Of a stretch of 64,000 bases of DNA, positions 1-7,702 are shown piece after piece. The DNA is taken from contig NZ_JAETXM010000014.1 of the NCBI RefSeq assembly GCF_024494465.1, positions 30,529 to 94,528 on the forward strand. Reading direction: 5' to 3'. Under the pieces are notes generated by a model. The model had not been told where the DNA came from. It searched no databases and saw only the letters and a list, made by a program, of their open reading frames with translations. The first letter of the stretch is position 1; each line of letters starts with the position of its first letter. This DNA comes from Bacillus sp. V3B. Lineage in GTDB: Bacteria; Bacillota; Bacilli; Bacillales; Cytobacillaceae. Both the position numbers and the translations under genes were made by a program.

Positions 1-25
1 TTATTAAGTATATTACATTGTTTTA

Positions 26-55
26 TTGACATTGATAATCATTTTCATTTATAAT
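26..55 (+). promoter_or_regulatory. Sigma-A promoter with Fur-box-like operator in the spacer
   Basis: TTGACA at 26-31 and TATAAT at 50-55 are separated by 18 bases. The spacer holds TTGATAATCATTTTCAT (32-48), which resembles the Fur consensus TGATAATNATTATCA. It lies upstream of the gene at 192, so iron-dependent repression of that gene is inferred. Confidence 0.6.
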
Positions 56-191
56 GTTACTTAATTAAATAATCGTTATTTTTATTTAATGAGAGATGTT
101 TAAATATATATAAATTTTTCTTTCCTCATTGTGTTTTATAAGATGAAGAAACAGCTGAAAGTGAACGATTTAAAGGGTGGAGGAGATATCC

Positions 192-473
192 ATGAGTTCT
201 TTACTTATTATAGGTGCAGATCATTTGGGAGTTATTCGGGACAAGTTATCTTCTGTTGGATTTGATGAAATCTTACATATTAATGGGAGAAAAGTAAAAA
301 TGGTTAAAAGAGCGATACCTGAAAATATAAATTGCATACTAGTTTTAACAGATTATGTGAATCATAATTTGTCCACCGTTATGAAACAGCGAGCTAAAAA
401 TCAATCGATCCCTATTTTTTATGCAAAGCGTTCTTGGTGTTCCATCCATAAAGCACTTAAAGGGATGGTATAG
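192..473 (+). CDS. DUF2325-type small protein
   Basis: A 93-residue protein. The start is ATG 192, because GGAGGAG lies just upstream; an upstream in-frame GTG at 177 would overlap that ribosome site. The N-terminus SLLIIGADHLG looks like a Rossmann-type beta strand followed by a loop. The later patterns ILVLTDYVNHNL and AKRSWCSI are what I remember of DUF2325 proteins, whose biochemical role is not established. A Fur-box-like promoter lies about 140 bases upstream and another Fur-box-like site follows the gene, so a link to iron status is possible but inferred. Family call fairly sure, function unknown. Confidence 0.65.
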   Translation: MSSLLIIGADHLGVIRDKLSSVGFDEILHINGRKVKMVKRAIPENINCILVLTDYVNHNLSTVMKQRAKNQSIPIFYAKRSWCSIHKALKGMV

Positions 474-495
474 CTTAAAAATTTTTCGTTTTCAT

Positions 496-510
496 TGAGA
501 ATTATTATCA
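496..510 (+). promoter_or_regulatory. Fur-box-like operator
   Basis: TGAGAATTATTATCA matches the Fur core TGATAATNATTATCA at all but one position. It lies about 120 bases upstream of the IDEAL-domain gene at 630 and downstream of the DUF2325 gene, so both small genes appear to have a Fur-type site. Confidence 0.55.
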
Positions 511-629
511 CTAATGAATAAACTGAATGTCAATTTTTTATACTGATCAAAAGGGTAAGCTTATTAATAGACCAATCTAAAAATCCAGATTTTATTTAAA
601 AACCATATGATATAAGGGGAGAGAAGAGG

Positions 630-1031
630 ATGTTTCGGCATTTCATTGCAATAAAAACGTTTGAACATCAAATGGACTGTTTTTGTTCGGATGGTACTCA
701 TGCAGAGGTTTTAACCATTCATAAAGAAGATATAATCGAAATCATTAATGAACGCAAATTTATGATTGAAAAAGGATGGTATTTTTTAATTAGGATGAAT
801 AACCAATATAATTTCCATATAGCCCTTGAAGATTTAGAGCGGTATTATCTGAATGAACGACTTTTATCTTTGATTGACATTGAACTAGCGTTAAACTATT
901 TACAATTTAAGGTCGATCAAGCTCTAGATACAGGGGATGAAGAGTTATTTTTGAACTTCACAAAGAAACTAAAAGAATCACGTGACCTTAAGATGAAATT
1001 GGAGCAGTGTGTACATAACGTAGCAGTATAA
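630..1031 (+). CDS. IDEAL-domain protein
   Basis: A 133-residue soluble protein. The start ATG 630 follows the ribosome site GGGGAGAGAAG. The C-terminal half (about residues 75-115), LSLIDIELALNYLQFKVDQA followed by LDTGDEELFLNFTKKL, fits the short IDEAL domain of Bacillaceae proteins, whose name comes from a conserved motif of that kind. The N-terminal half is mixed alpha/beta and I do not recognise it. IDEAL proteins are generally small, with unknown or adaptor-like functions. A Fur-box-like sequence lies upstream. No operon partner is evident: the next gene, dapA, is convergent. Domain call moderate, biological role unknown. Confidence 0.6.
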   Translation: MFRHFIAIKTFEHQMDCFCSDGTHAEVLTIHKEDIIEIINERKFMIEKGWYFLIRMNNQYNFHIALEDLERYYLNERLLSLIDIELALNYLQFKVDQALDTGDEELFLNFTKKLKESRDLKMKLEQCVHNVAV

Positions 1032-1310
1032 AATGACTTTTTCTCATAGGAGATTAACGTCCAGAAAGCTGATTGATTAAGTTAAATGTTTTGGAGTTCA
1101 TAAATTTATTTCCTATAAATTTTGATGTCAGAAATAAGCCTGAAGCAATTCCGTTTTGTATTGTAGTAATAAAAGAGTACAGAATATTTCGAAAAAAAGA
1201 ATTGGTTCTCCATTACTTATTCTAACTTCTTGATAAGCTATATAGGAGGAAGTTATATAGCTACTTTTATAATAAAAAGTTAAAAATTGTAAATTGGATA
1301 GAAGCAAACA

Positions 1311-1331
1311 GGGACAGTGATGAACTGTCCC
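1311..1331 (-). terminator. Hairpin after dapA
   Basis: GGGACAGT and ACTGTCCC form an 8-bp stem just downstream of the dapA stop codon. The U-tract on the dapA strand is weak, so termination is plausible rather than certain. Confidence 0.45.
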
Positions 1332-1347
1332 TCGATACTCCATTTTC

Positions 1348-2244
1348 TTAGCTAGCTTCTTCTTTTGCCTTTACATCTAGTAGTTGTAAAGTTTGTTGTA
1401 ATACTCTTTTTTCTTCATCGTTTAAAGGAACCATTGGTAAACGAACACTACCAACAGAGATTCCATTTAGATTTAATGCTGCTTTGACTGGTGATGGACT
1501 TGGCGCAGCAAATAGTGCTTTCATGATTGGGAGGAGGTTACGATGAAGTGAAGCAGCCTCTTGGTGATTCCCATTAGTAAAGTGTTGAATCATCGTTTGC
1601 ATTTCATTCCCCATAATATGAGAAGCAACTGAAATAACGCCTGCTCCGCCAATTGATAAAGCTGGTAAAGTTAAACCGTCATCTCCACTGTACAACGTAA
1701 AATGATCAGGGGTTTGGCTAATAATTTCAGCCATCGCATCTAAATTGCCACTTGCATCTTTTAGTGAAACAATGTTTGGAATCTTTGAGAGACGAACGAT
1801 TGTTTCTACAGACATATTGACAACGCTTCGCCCTGGTATATTATAAAGCATGACCGGTAATGCTGTTGATTCAGCAATGGCTTTAAAGTGTTGGTATAGT
1901 CCTTCTTGAGACGGCTTGTTATAGTATGGAACAACAAGCATTATCCCGTCGACTCCTGTTTTTTCTGCAAGACTTGTTAAGTTAATGGAAGCTCTTGTGT
2001 TATTGGAACCAGTGCCAGCGATAACAGGAACTCTTCCATCAACAACCTTAACCACAAATTTAAATAATTCCACTTTCTCTTCTGTTGTTAATGTAGGTGA
2101 CTCCCCTGTTGTCCCAGCTACCACTAAACCGTCAGAGCCATTGGCAATTAAATAATTGACTAATTTTTTTGTCGCATTGTAATCAATCTCACCATTTTGA
2201 TCAAATGGAGTAACCATTGCAGTTAAAAGTTGTCCGAAATTCAT
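1348..2244 (-). CDS. dapA: 4-hydroxy-tetrahydrodipicolinate synthase
   Basis: A 298-residue TIM-barrel lyase that condenses pyruvate with aspartate semialdehyde in the first committed step of diaminopimelate and lysine synthesis; in sporeformers it also supplies dipicolinate. Visible family motifs are GTTGES, which binds the substrate carboxylate, YYNKPSQEGL, YNIPGR with the catalytic tyrosine, and SLKDASG carrying the Schiff-base lysine. Its length is normal. The gene is alone here, without asd or dapG, and its 5' leader on the minus strand is a lysine riboswitch with a terminator. This independently supports the assignment and indicates repression by lysine. Confidence 0.95.
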   Translation of the reverse strand: MNFGQLLTAMVTPFDQNGEIDYNATKKLVNYLIANGSDGLVVAGTTGESPTLTTEEKVELFKFVVKVVDGRVPVIAGTGSNNTRASINLTSLAEKTGVDGIMLVVPYYNKPSQEGLYQHFKAIAESTALPVMLYNIPGRSVVNMSVETIVRLSKIPNIVSLKDASGNLDAMAEIISQTPDHFTLYSGDDGLTLPALSIGGAGVISVASHIMGNEMQTMIQHFTNGNHQEAASLHRNLLPIMKALFAAPSPSPVKAALNLNGISVGSVRLPMVPLNDEEKRVLQQTLQLLDVKAKEEAS

Positions 2245-2311
2245 TACTTCTCCACTTCCTTTTAATTATTTTTTAAAAATTAGAGGGAGAAGGGCAATTA
2301 GTAAGTAAACG

Positions 2312-2345
2312 CAAAAAAGCAACAACGAGGGTCGCTGTTGCAGTA
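2312..2345 (-). terminator. Riboswitch-controlled terminator upstream of dapA
   Basis: On the minus strand GCAACA, a short GC-containing loop and TTGTTGC are followed by six T residues. It sits between the lysine aptamer and dapA and is the expected expression platform, forming when lysine is bound. Confidence 0.85.
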
Positions 2346-2365
2346 GAAACAATAGGTAACAAAGT

Positions 2366-2547
2366 TCCAGTGCGTAAGATAGCCCTCCATATAGCTTCCT
2401 ATATGACAGTTCTGTATTTATTCAATAGCAGAACCAGCTTCAAGAAAAATGAGATTCTCTCCACTTCGGCAAATTCCCCTTTTCACAAACGTCACAGGAC
2501 CTCATTATCCTCTGATTGTGTACTTATGGTCTTTGCACCTCTATCCT
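2366..2547 (-). promoter_or_regulatory. Lysine riboswitch (L box)
   Basis: The minus strand reads AGAGGTGCAAAGACCATAAG, then GAGGTCCTGTGACG, GCCGAAGTGGAGAG, GAAGCTGGTTCTG, CTGTCATATAGG and TTACGCACTGG. These are the conserved blocks and paired ends of the lysine aptamer, in the right order and spacing. It is followed by an intrinsic terminator and then dapA, the expected target. An open frame on the plus strand across this stretch is a shadow of the RNA. Confidence 0.9.
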
Positions 2548-2596
2548 TACTTCAAAAAATATTGAAATAAGAAATTATTTAATTTAATTAAATTAA

Positions 2597-2625
2597 ATAA
2601 TATCAGTTTTTTCTTTCGATTGCAA
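2597..2625 (-). promoter_or_regulatory. Sigma-A promoter for the lysine leader and dapA
   Basis: On the minus strand TTGCAA (2625-2620) and TATTAT (2602-2597) are spaced by 17 bases, upstream of the riboswitch 5' end. Confidence 0.55.
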
Positions 2626-2804
2626 CGACAAGTTTGAGAAGGGAGGTAGGCTTCTTGCTCTAGTCAATGTGGTGGAAATGAACGAAAGGAAGGAGCTTTT
2701 ATCACCATCAATCGCAGAATTTAAAATATATCGTTTTTTGGGAGAGGGTAGCATACACTAATTATAATGAAGTATCCTTAATGATTTAAAAAGGAGGGCT
2801 TTTA

Positions 2805-4190
2805 ATGATGGCAAGCCAGACAGATGCAATCGTCCAACAGTCATTGGATGCTTTGTTAGAAGACAAGTCCTTTTTACCCAGTTTACATGGTCAATTTAGA
2901 AAACAAGCATTTACATCGTTAGCCTCTATCCTTTCTACTCCTAATCATATCCATAAATCTTTTTTACGAATCCCTTTAGAAAAAGGAAAGGTTGTTCGCA
3001 TTCCTGCTTTTCGTGTTCAGCATAATAATACACTAGGACCTTATAAAGGTGGGATACGATTTCATGAATCTGTGAATGAGGAGGAAATGATAAATCTTTC
3101 CGCTTTAATGACACTTAAAAATGCTCTCCATGAAGTGCCTTTTGGCGGAGGTAAAGGAGGTGTTGTCATGAATCCTAAAGATTTCTCAGAAAAGGAACTG
3201 CATACCATCTGCAAAAAATATGTTCGTTACTTTAGTAATAGTTTAGGAACTGACAAGGATATCCCTGCACCTGACGTTGGTACCGGTGAGCGGGAAATGG
3301 ATTGGATGATGGCAGAATATAAAAGTATCCGACTAGGTAAGCCATACAGAGGGAGCTTCACTGGGAAGAGTGTTGTTAATGGAGGTTCATTAGGACGAAA
3401 GGATGCTACTGGTAAAGGTGTGTATTTTACATTTCGATACATGGTTAATGATTTCTTGAAAGAACAGGGAAAGGTGCTTTCTCAGAGTAACAATAAATTT
3501 GCAAAAACAGCATTAACTTTTAGGGATCGTCCGCTAAAAATCGCTATTCAAGGTTTTGGAAATGTAGGCTCTGTTGTGGCTCTAGAAGCTTATCATTGTC
3601 CTTTTTTACAAAATGAAGTTATTGCTGTGAGTGATCGAAATGTTACACTATATAACTCTAAAGGACTCGATATTCCAGCACTAGTAGAATTTAAATTGCA
3701 AAATGGGGGAGATCTGCCTAATACGGAAGAACAATTGGCCCAATGTAATGTAAAAGCAGAAATCCATGACCGCGAAGAGGTTCTCTATCTAGTAGATGCT
3801 GAGGTATTGGTTTTGGCCGCATTAGAAGGTCAAATTCATAAAAATAACATGGGAAAAGTGAAAGCCAAATTGATTGTAGAAGGGGCAAACGCACCAGTGA
3901 CCGGTGAAGCAGATAAATTCCTTAGTGATAAAGGGGTGATTTTGATCCCCGATATTTTGGCAAACGCAGGTGGTGTCATTGTTTCCTATTTTGAATGGCT
4001 ACAAGGTCGTGAAACACAGTTTTATAGTGAGGAAGAAGTATTTAAGCTTCTCTTTGATAAGATGAGATCCACATTAACGATCATTCTTCCACGGTTTTTT
4101 GCTGATCCATTTCCTTTACGTCAAAATTGCTATATTCAGGCTGTTATGAAAATATGTACCGTTTTATATCGTCAAGGAAAGTTATACTAA
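2805..4190 (+). CDS. Glu/Leu/Phe/Val family amino-acid dehydrogenase, probably glutamate dehydrogenase
   Basis: A 461-residue cytoplasmic enzyme with the ribosome site AAGGAGGG. The N-terminal substrate domain has GPYKGGIRFH, ALMTLKNAL and PFGGGKGGV with the binding and catalytic lysines, then DIPAPDVGT. The C-terminal Rossmann fold has IQGFGNVGS, and the later EGANAP and ILANAGGV motifs are present. These fit the reversible deamination of glutamate to 2-oxoglutarate. Length is slightly above the roughly 420-430 residues of Bacillus RocG/GudB because of an inserted stretch near residues 210-240 before the Rossmann core. The C-terminus looks more divergent than the core, so substrate preference is not certain. 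A strong terminator follows. Confidence 0.85.
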   Translation: MMASQTDAIVQQSLDALLEDKSFLPSLHGQFRKQAFTSLASILSTPNHIHKSFLRIPLEKGKVVRIPAFRVQHNNTLGPYKGGIRFHESVNEEEMINLSALMTLKNALHEVPFGGGKGGVVMNPKDFSEKELHTICKKYVRYFSNSLGTDKDIPAPDVGTGEREMDWMMAEYKSIRLGKPYRGSFTGKSVVNGGSLGRKDATGKGVYFTFRYMVNDFLKEQGKVLSQSNNKFAKTALTFRDRPLKIAIQGFGNVGSVVALEAYHCPFLQNEVIAVSDRNVTLYNSKGLDIPALVEFKLQNGGDLPNTEEQLAQCNVKAEIHDREEVLYLVDAEVLVLAALEGQIHKNNMGKVKAKLIVEGANAPVTGEADKFLSDKGVILIPDILANAGGVIVSYFEWLQGRETQFYSEEEVFKLLFDKMRSTLTIILPRFFADPFPLRQNCYIQAVMKICTVLYRQGKLY

Positions 4191-4205
4191 GAAAATTAGG
4201 TTTGT

Positions 4206-4243
4206 AAGAGGGGGAGTTGATCTACTTTACTACCCCTCTTTTT
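4206..4243 (+). terminator. Terminator after the dehydrogenase
   Basis: AAGAGGGG pairs with CCCCTCTT across a 19-base loop and is followed by a T tract. Confidence 0.8.
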
Positions 4244-4332
4244 AACGTTTAGGAGGTGGCTAGATTACAAAAAAGGGACCTTCAAAGGGAAAAGAATGAA
4301 AATGAAGTAGGCTAATGGTTATAAGTAAACTA

Positions 4333-4413
4333 TAGTAGGAGCAGTTTCTGAAGAGTATGCATACGTTGTAGCACCGAAGGGTTCACAATCTCAGGCAAAA
4401 GGACAGAAGAGTA
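4333..4413 (+). promoter_or_regulatory. Glycine riboswitch, single aptamer
   Basis: GTTTCTGAAGAGTA, GCACCGAAGG and AATCTCAGGCAAAAGGACAG occur in the order and spacing of a glycine-binding aptamer, and TTCTG with CAGAA closes the basal stem. They resemble the second aptamer of the usual tandem gcvT switch. No first aptamer is evident upstream. The next gene is tnrA, not a glycine cleavage or transport gene. The match is strong by eye; whether it still binds glycine is untested. Confidence 0.8.
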
Positions 4414-4437
4414 ACAATATCTATTTGTCATAACGAT

Positions 4438-4467
4438 GAGGTTGGTGAACACTAATCTCTTTTTTTG
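4438..4467 (+). terminator. Terminator between glycine aptamer and tnrA
   Basis: GAGGTTGG, loop TGAACA and CTAATCTC form an 8-bp stem with two G-U pairs, followed by eight T residues. It lies 25 bases after the aptamer, where an expression platform would be, and 45 bases before tnrA. Confidence 0.75.
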
Positions 4468-4511
4468 TACTCAAAAATTAATTTAATAAGAAAATTAGTA
4501 GAGGTGGATTT

Positions 4512-4823
4512 ATGCAGGAAGAAGATTTTTATAAAAGGAAAAAGGTAATTACAATTGGAGTTGTTAGCCAATTAACAGATCTTTCTGAACGGCAAATACG
4601 TTATTATGAAAGTAGAGGTCTTATTTTCCCTGGTCGTACAGATAATGGCACTAGAAAATATTCATTTGATGATGTCGAAACATTAATAAAGATTGCTAAT
4701 GTATTGGAAGAAGGTGGAACGACATTCGAAATTAAACAAGAAATGAAGAAAGCCTCAAACCCACAAAAAGAACGAAACAAAATGATACAAGGACAACTCA
4801 ACGCTCGTTTTGGTTTGCGTTAA
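4512..4823 (+). CDS. tnrA: Nitrogen-responsive MerR-family regulator TnrA
   Basis: A 103-residue DNA-binding protein. The MerR-type winged helix-turn-helix (about residues 13-80) has VSQLTDLSERQIRYYESRGL followed by the wing GTRKYSFDDV. The C-terminal tail QGQLNARFGLR is the TnrA type, which binds feedback-inhibited glutamine synthetase; GlnR tails differ, and the two GlnR proteins at 33 and 35 kb are clearly distinct. TnrA activates and represses nitrogen-scavenging genes under nitrogen limitation. The ribosome site is AGAGGTGG. Unusually, it follows a glycine aptamer and terminator. Length is close to B. subtilis TnrA (110 residues). Confidence 0.88.
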   Translation: MQEEDFYKRKKVITIGVVSQLTDLSERQIRYYESRGLIFPGRTDNGTRKYSFDDVETLIKIANVLEEGGTTFEIKQEMKKASNPQKERNKMIQGQLNARFGLR

Positions 4824-5040
4824 CCATCGATATTTTAACTACATCTATCTAAAAAACTGCATACTAATCCTTTGACAGTAGTAAATGACTATCACTTTTT
4901 GATAATAATTTATAAAAATAAATAAAAAAGTCCTATACACCTTCTTTGTGATTGAAGAAGTAGTAAAAGAGAACTGTGATATTTTACACATAATGTAGAG
5001 GTGTAAGAAGGTCTTAATCCAATATATACATTAAAAGCTA

Positions 5041-5078
5041 AAAGACAGTGGGCGTTTGTATCGCTCACTGTCTTTATA
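5041..5078 (+). terminator. Strong hairpin terminator
   Basis: AAAGACAGTGGGCG and CGCTCACTGTCTTT form a 14-bp stem with a 7-base loop. It separates tnrA from the truncated aldehyde dehydrogenase. Confidence 0.75.
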
Positions 5079-5138
5079 CTTTTTACGGCTGAAACTCTCG
5101 GTTCATAGTCAAATTTTTAATTTGATATTAATGAATGA

Positions 5139-6188
5139 TTGTTCAATAATAATGAAAGAATGATTCCTTTTCAATTAGCGATTACTCCGTTAATAGGGGC
5201 TATAGCTGCTGGAAATTGTGCCATCCTGAAACCCTCTGAATTGACACCAGCAACCTCAACATTAATGGGAGAACTAATAGAGAAAGCATTTCCAGAAGAA
5301 TATATCGCTGTTGTTCAAGGTGGAGTGGAAACAAGTCAAGCTCTTTTAAAGGAAAAAGTTGATTATATCTTTTTTACAGGGAGTGGTCCTGTCGGAAAGG
5401 TAGTTATGGAAGCGGCAGCGAAAAACTTAATCCCAGTAACATTGGAGCTGGGTGGAAAAAGTCCATGCATCGTCCATCATGATGCCAATTTACGTTTGGC
5501 AGCAAAACGAATTGCATGGGGAAAATTTATTAACGCAGGTCAAACTTGTGTGGCTCCAGATTACATATATATTCATCAAAGTGTAGAAAAGGCATTTTTG
5601 CTATTACTTACTGAAGCCATTAAAGATCTGTATTCAGAAAATGTTTTCGAAAGTGGGAAATTCACAAAGATCATAAGTGAAAAACATTTCGACCGATTAA
5701 TGGGATTTATAAAAAATTCCAACGTCTACTATGGAGGAAGAGGAGAAAGATCCACGCGAATGATTGAACCTACGATCTTAACAAAACTATCATGGGAAGA
5801 TGAGGTGATGAAGGATGAAATATTTGGTCCTATTTTACCAATTTTAATTTATGAGGATTCGTCCAAAGTGGTTAATGAAATGAATGAACGGCCCAAACCA
5901 CTCGCACTTTATGTTTTTTCTGAGGGAGATCAGTTTCAACAGACTATTTTAGAAAATATCTCATTTGGTGGAGGGTGTATGAATGATACGGTCTATCATC
6001 TTAGTTCTCCCTATTTACCATTTGGAGGAGTTGGAGAAAGTGGTGTCGGTACTTACCATGGAAAAGGTAGTTTTGATACTTTTTCCCATGAAAAAAGTAT
6101 TTTAAAGCAAACAACCCGAATTGATTTTCCATTCCGATATCCAAATCGAAAAAATGGATTGAAAACAATTAAAAGATTCATTAAATAG
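5139..6188 (+). pseudogene. Aldehyde dehydrogenase lacking its N-terminal quarter
   Basis: The frame encodes 349 residues of a class-3-like NAD(P)-dependent aldehyde dehydrogenase (YwdH-like). Homology begins abruptly at PFQLAITPLIGAIAAGN. Intact relatives are about 455 residues and have roughly 100 more residues before this point, ending in a PWNYPFQLA-type motif with a catalytic asparagine. What remains includes FFTGSGPVG, the catalytic glutamate in LELGGKSP and the nucleophile in NAGQTCVAP. No ribosome site is visible near the apparent ATG, and the preceding bases are AT-rich non-coding DNA. I infer a 5' deletion with a breakpoint near 5150-5165. The rest of the frame is undamaged, so decay is recent or a short product is tolerated. 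Confidence 0.75.
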
Positions 6189-6223
6189 TTTGAGGTAGTT
6201 CAATTGAAAAAGGTGTTGATAAA

Positions 6224-7177
6224 ATGATAAAGGTTATTGGAATCACGAATGAGTATAAAATAGAAACAAATATTTCCATACGAAATGTCGATTTTTCTAA
6301 CTATAAATGGTATTGGGTTGATTTCAATGAACCGACTGATGAAGAGATCAAACATTTAGAGGAAACTTTTCACTTTCATCCACTTGCCATTGAAGATTGT
6401 GTCTATAGATTTCAACGTCCCAAATTGGATTATTATAATGAATATACTTTTTTTGTGACACATACAGTGAAAGACTTTGACCGATATATTGAAAAAGAAG
6501 AGTTAAACTGTTTCGTTGGAGATCATTATATTGTATCTTTCCACAGCAAACCTGTAATGGAGGTAAGTCTCGTATGGGATCGACTAATGTCTCAGAACAA
6601 TATCGAACAATGGAATGCCCATTTTGTGTTCTATGATATTTTGGATAAGATTGTAGATAATTACTTTCCGATCATCTATAAAATTGAAGATGAATTAGAC
6701 AGGCTTGAAAGTAATCCTCAAAATAAATCAATGGACCGATTAATGAATGAATTATTCGATATTAGAAGTATGTTATTGAATTTAAGGCATACCGTTAATC
6801 CAATGCGTGATTTACTTTATCGAATGTTGAATTCTCATCATTTAAAAGGGGTTAGGGAAAGAAGGGCATATTTTTCCGATATTTATGACCACCTGTTAAA
6901 GCTGTCGGAAATGGTGATGTCTAATCGAGAGGTAACGACAGATATACGGGATAGTTACTTATCATTGAATTCACACCAAACGAATAATGTGATGAAAGTA
7001 CTCACAATTATTACCTCTATTTTTGCACCATTAACATTTGTGGCAGGAATCTATGGGATGAATTTTGAATATATGCCAGAATTGACTTGGGAGTATGGCT
7101 ATTTTTTCGTTCTTGGATTCATGGGGATTATGGGAATCGTTATGTTTCTTTGGTTTAAAAAAAAGAAATGGTTTTAA
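6224..7177 (+). CDS. corA: CorA-type magnesium/cobalt transporter
   Basis: A 317-residue inner-membrane channel for Mg2+ or related divalent cations. The long cytoplasmic N-terminal funnel (residues 1-250) is rich in charged helices. Two C-terminal transmembrane helices follow, the first ending in the diagnostic YGMNF signature (GMN motif), then a short loop with MPEL, the second helix and a basic tail of lysines. Length is typical. The start ATG 6224 follows a weak ribosome site in AAAAAGGTGTTG. It lies 35 bases after the truncated aldehyde dehydrogenase and may once have shared a transcript with it. Confidence 0.92.
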   Translation: MIKVIGITNEYKIETNISIRNVDFSNYKWYWVDFNEPTDEEIKHLEETFHFHPLAIEDCVYRFQRPKLDYYNEYTFFVTHTVKDFDRYIEKEELNCFVGDHYIVSFHSKPVMEVSLVWDRLMSQNNIEQWNAHFVFYDILDKIVDNYFPIIYKIEDELDRLESNPQNKSMDRLMNELFDIRSMLLNLRHTVNPMRDLLYRMLNSHHLKGVRERRAYFSDIYDHLLKLSEMVMSNREVTTDIRDSYLSLNSHQTNNVMKVLTIITSIFAPLTFVAGIYGMNFEYMPELTWEYGYFFVLGFMGIMGIVMFLWFKKKKWF

Positions 7178-7518
7178 GTTATCACTTTAAACCTCTAGCA
7201 AAAGAAAACATTAGCACAATAGACAACATTTTTTTGCTATTTCAATTGTGAATGTTTTTATATCAAAGAAAATAAGTCAAGGTTGAGACCTTGTAGATAA
7301 AAGGACTCAATCTTAATTTATTTAAGTGATGAATTTGTATACATGCATAGGTTCATAAAGTTCAAACTAGTACAGAATAGAACTAGAGATGATCGTTTTA
7401 TCTGCAATATAAAAATGATCTTTCTTTTAAATGAATATTATTATTAAATAGTAATTAAGGAAAATATACACCGAATCATTTAGTAAAGAAGTAGCGGTGT
7501 TGGGAGTGAGGGATTCAA
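7178..7518. other. Intergenic region, nothing recognised
   Basis: An AT-rich 341-base gap between corA and the symporter pair. I see no open frame with a ribosome site, no convincing riboswitch motif and no strong terminator. It probably holds the promoter of the symporter pair. Confidence 0.6.
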
Positions 7519-7701
7519 ATGGGAAAACAGGAATTATTTTGGGTATTGATTAGCGTGGTACTTATTCTACTTGCTTATTTCATTCCATATACAATTCTAA
7601 CGGATGTTTTCAAATGGTATGGAAGCTTCTTATATTGGGTTGTACTTGGCTTGGTTATCATTGCAGTAAATGTTCTTATCACAAGAAATTGGAGGTCTTA
7701 A
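7519..7701 (+). CDS. Small two-helix membrane protein paired with symporter
   Basis: A 60-residue hydrophobic protein with two predicted transmembrane helices (about residues 6-28 and 35-55) and a basic C-terminal end. The start ATG 7519 follows GGGAGTGAGGG. It ends one base before the TTG start of the sodium/solute symporter, so the two are translationally coupled. Small membrane proteins encoded next to SSS-family symporters (YhdT/DUF997 or DUF3311 types) are common and are thought to be accessory subunits. I cannot say which family this one belongs to. Confidence 0.65.
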   Translation: MGKQELFWVLISVVLILLAYFIPYTILTDVFKWYGSFLYWVVLGLVIIAVNVLITRNWRS

Positions 7702-7702
7702 A

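Noticed and set aside
1128..1343. 71-codon minus-strand frame downstream of dapA
   Set aside because: Low-complexity AT-rich translation, no ribosome site, and it overlaps the terminator hairpin.
2370..2570. 66-codon open frame on the plus strand
   Set aside because: It is antisense to the lysine riboswitch, has no ribosome site and encodes nothing recognisable.
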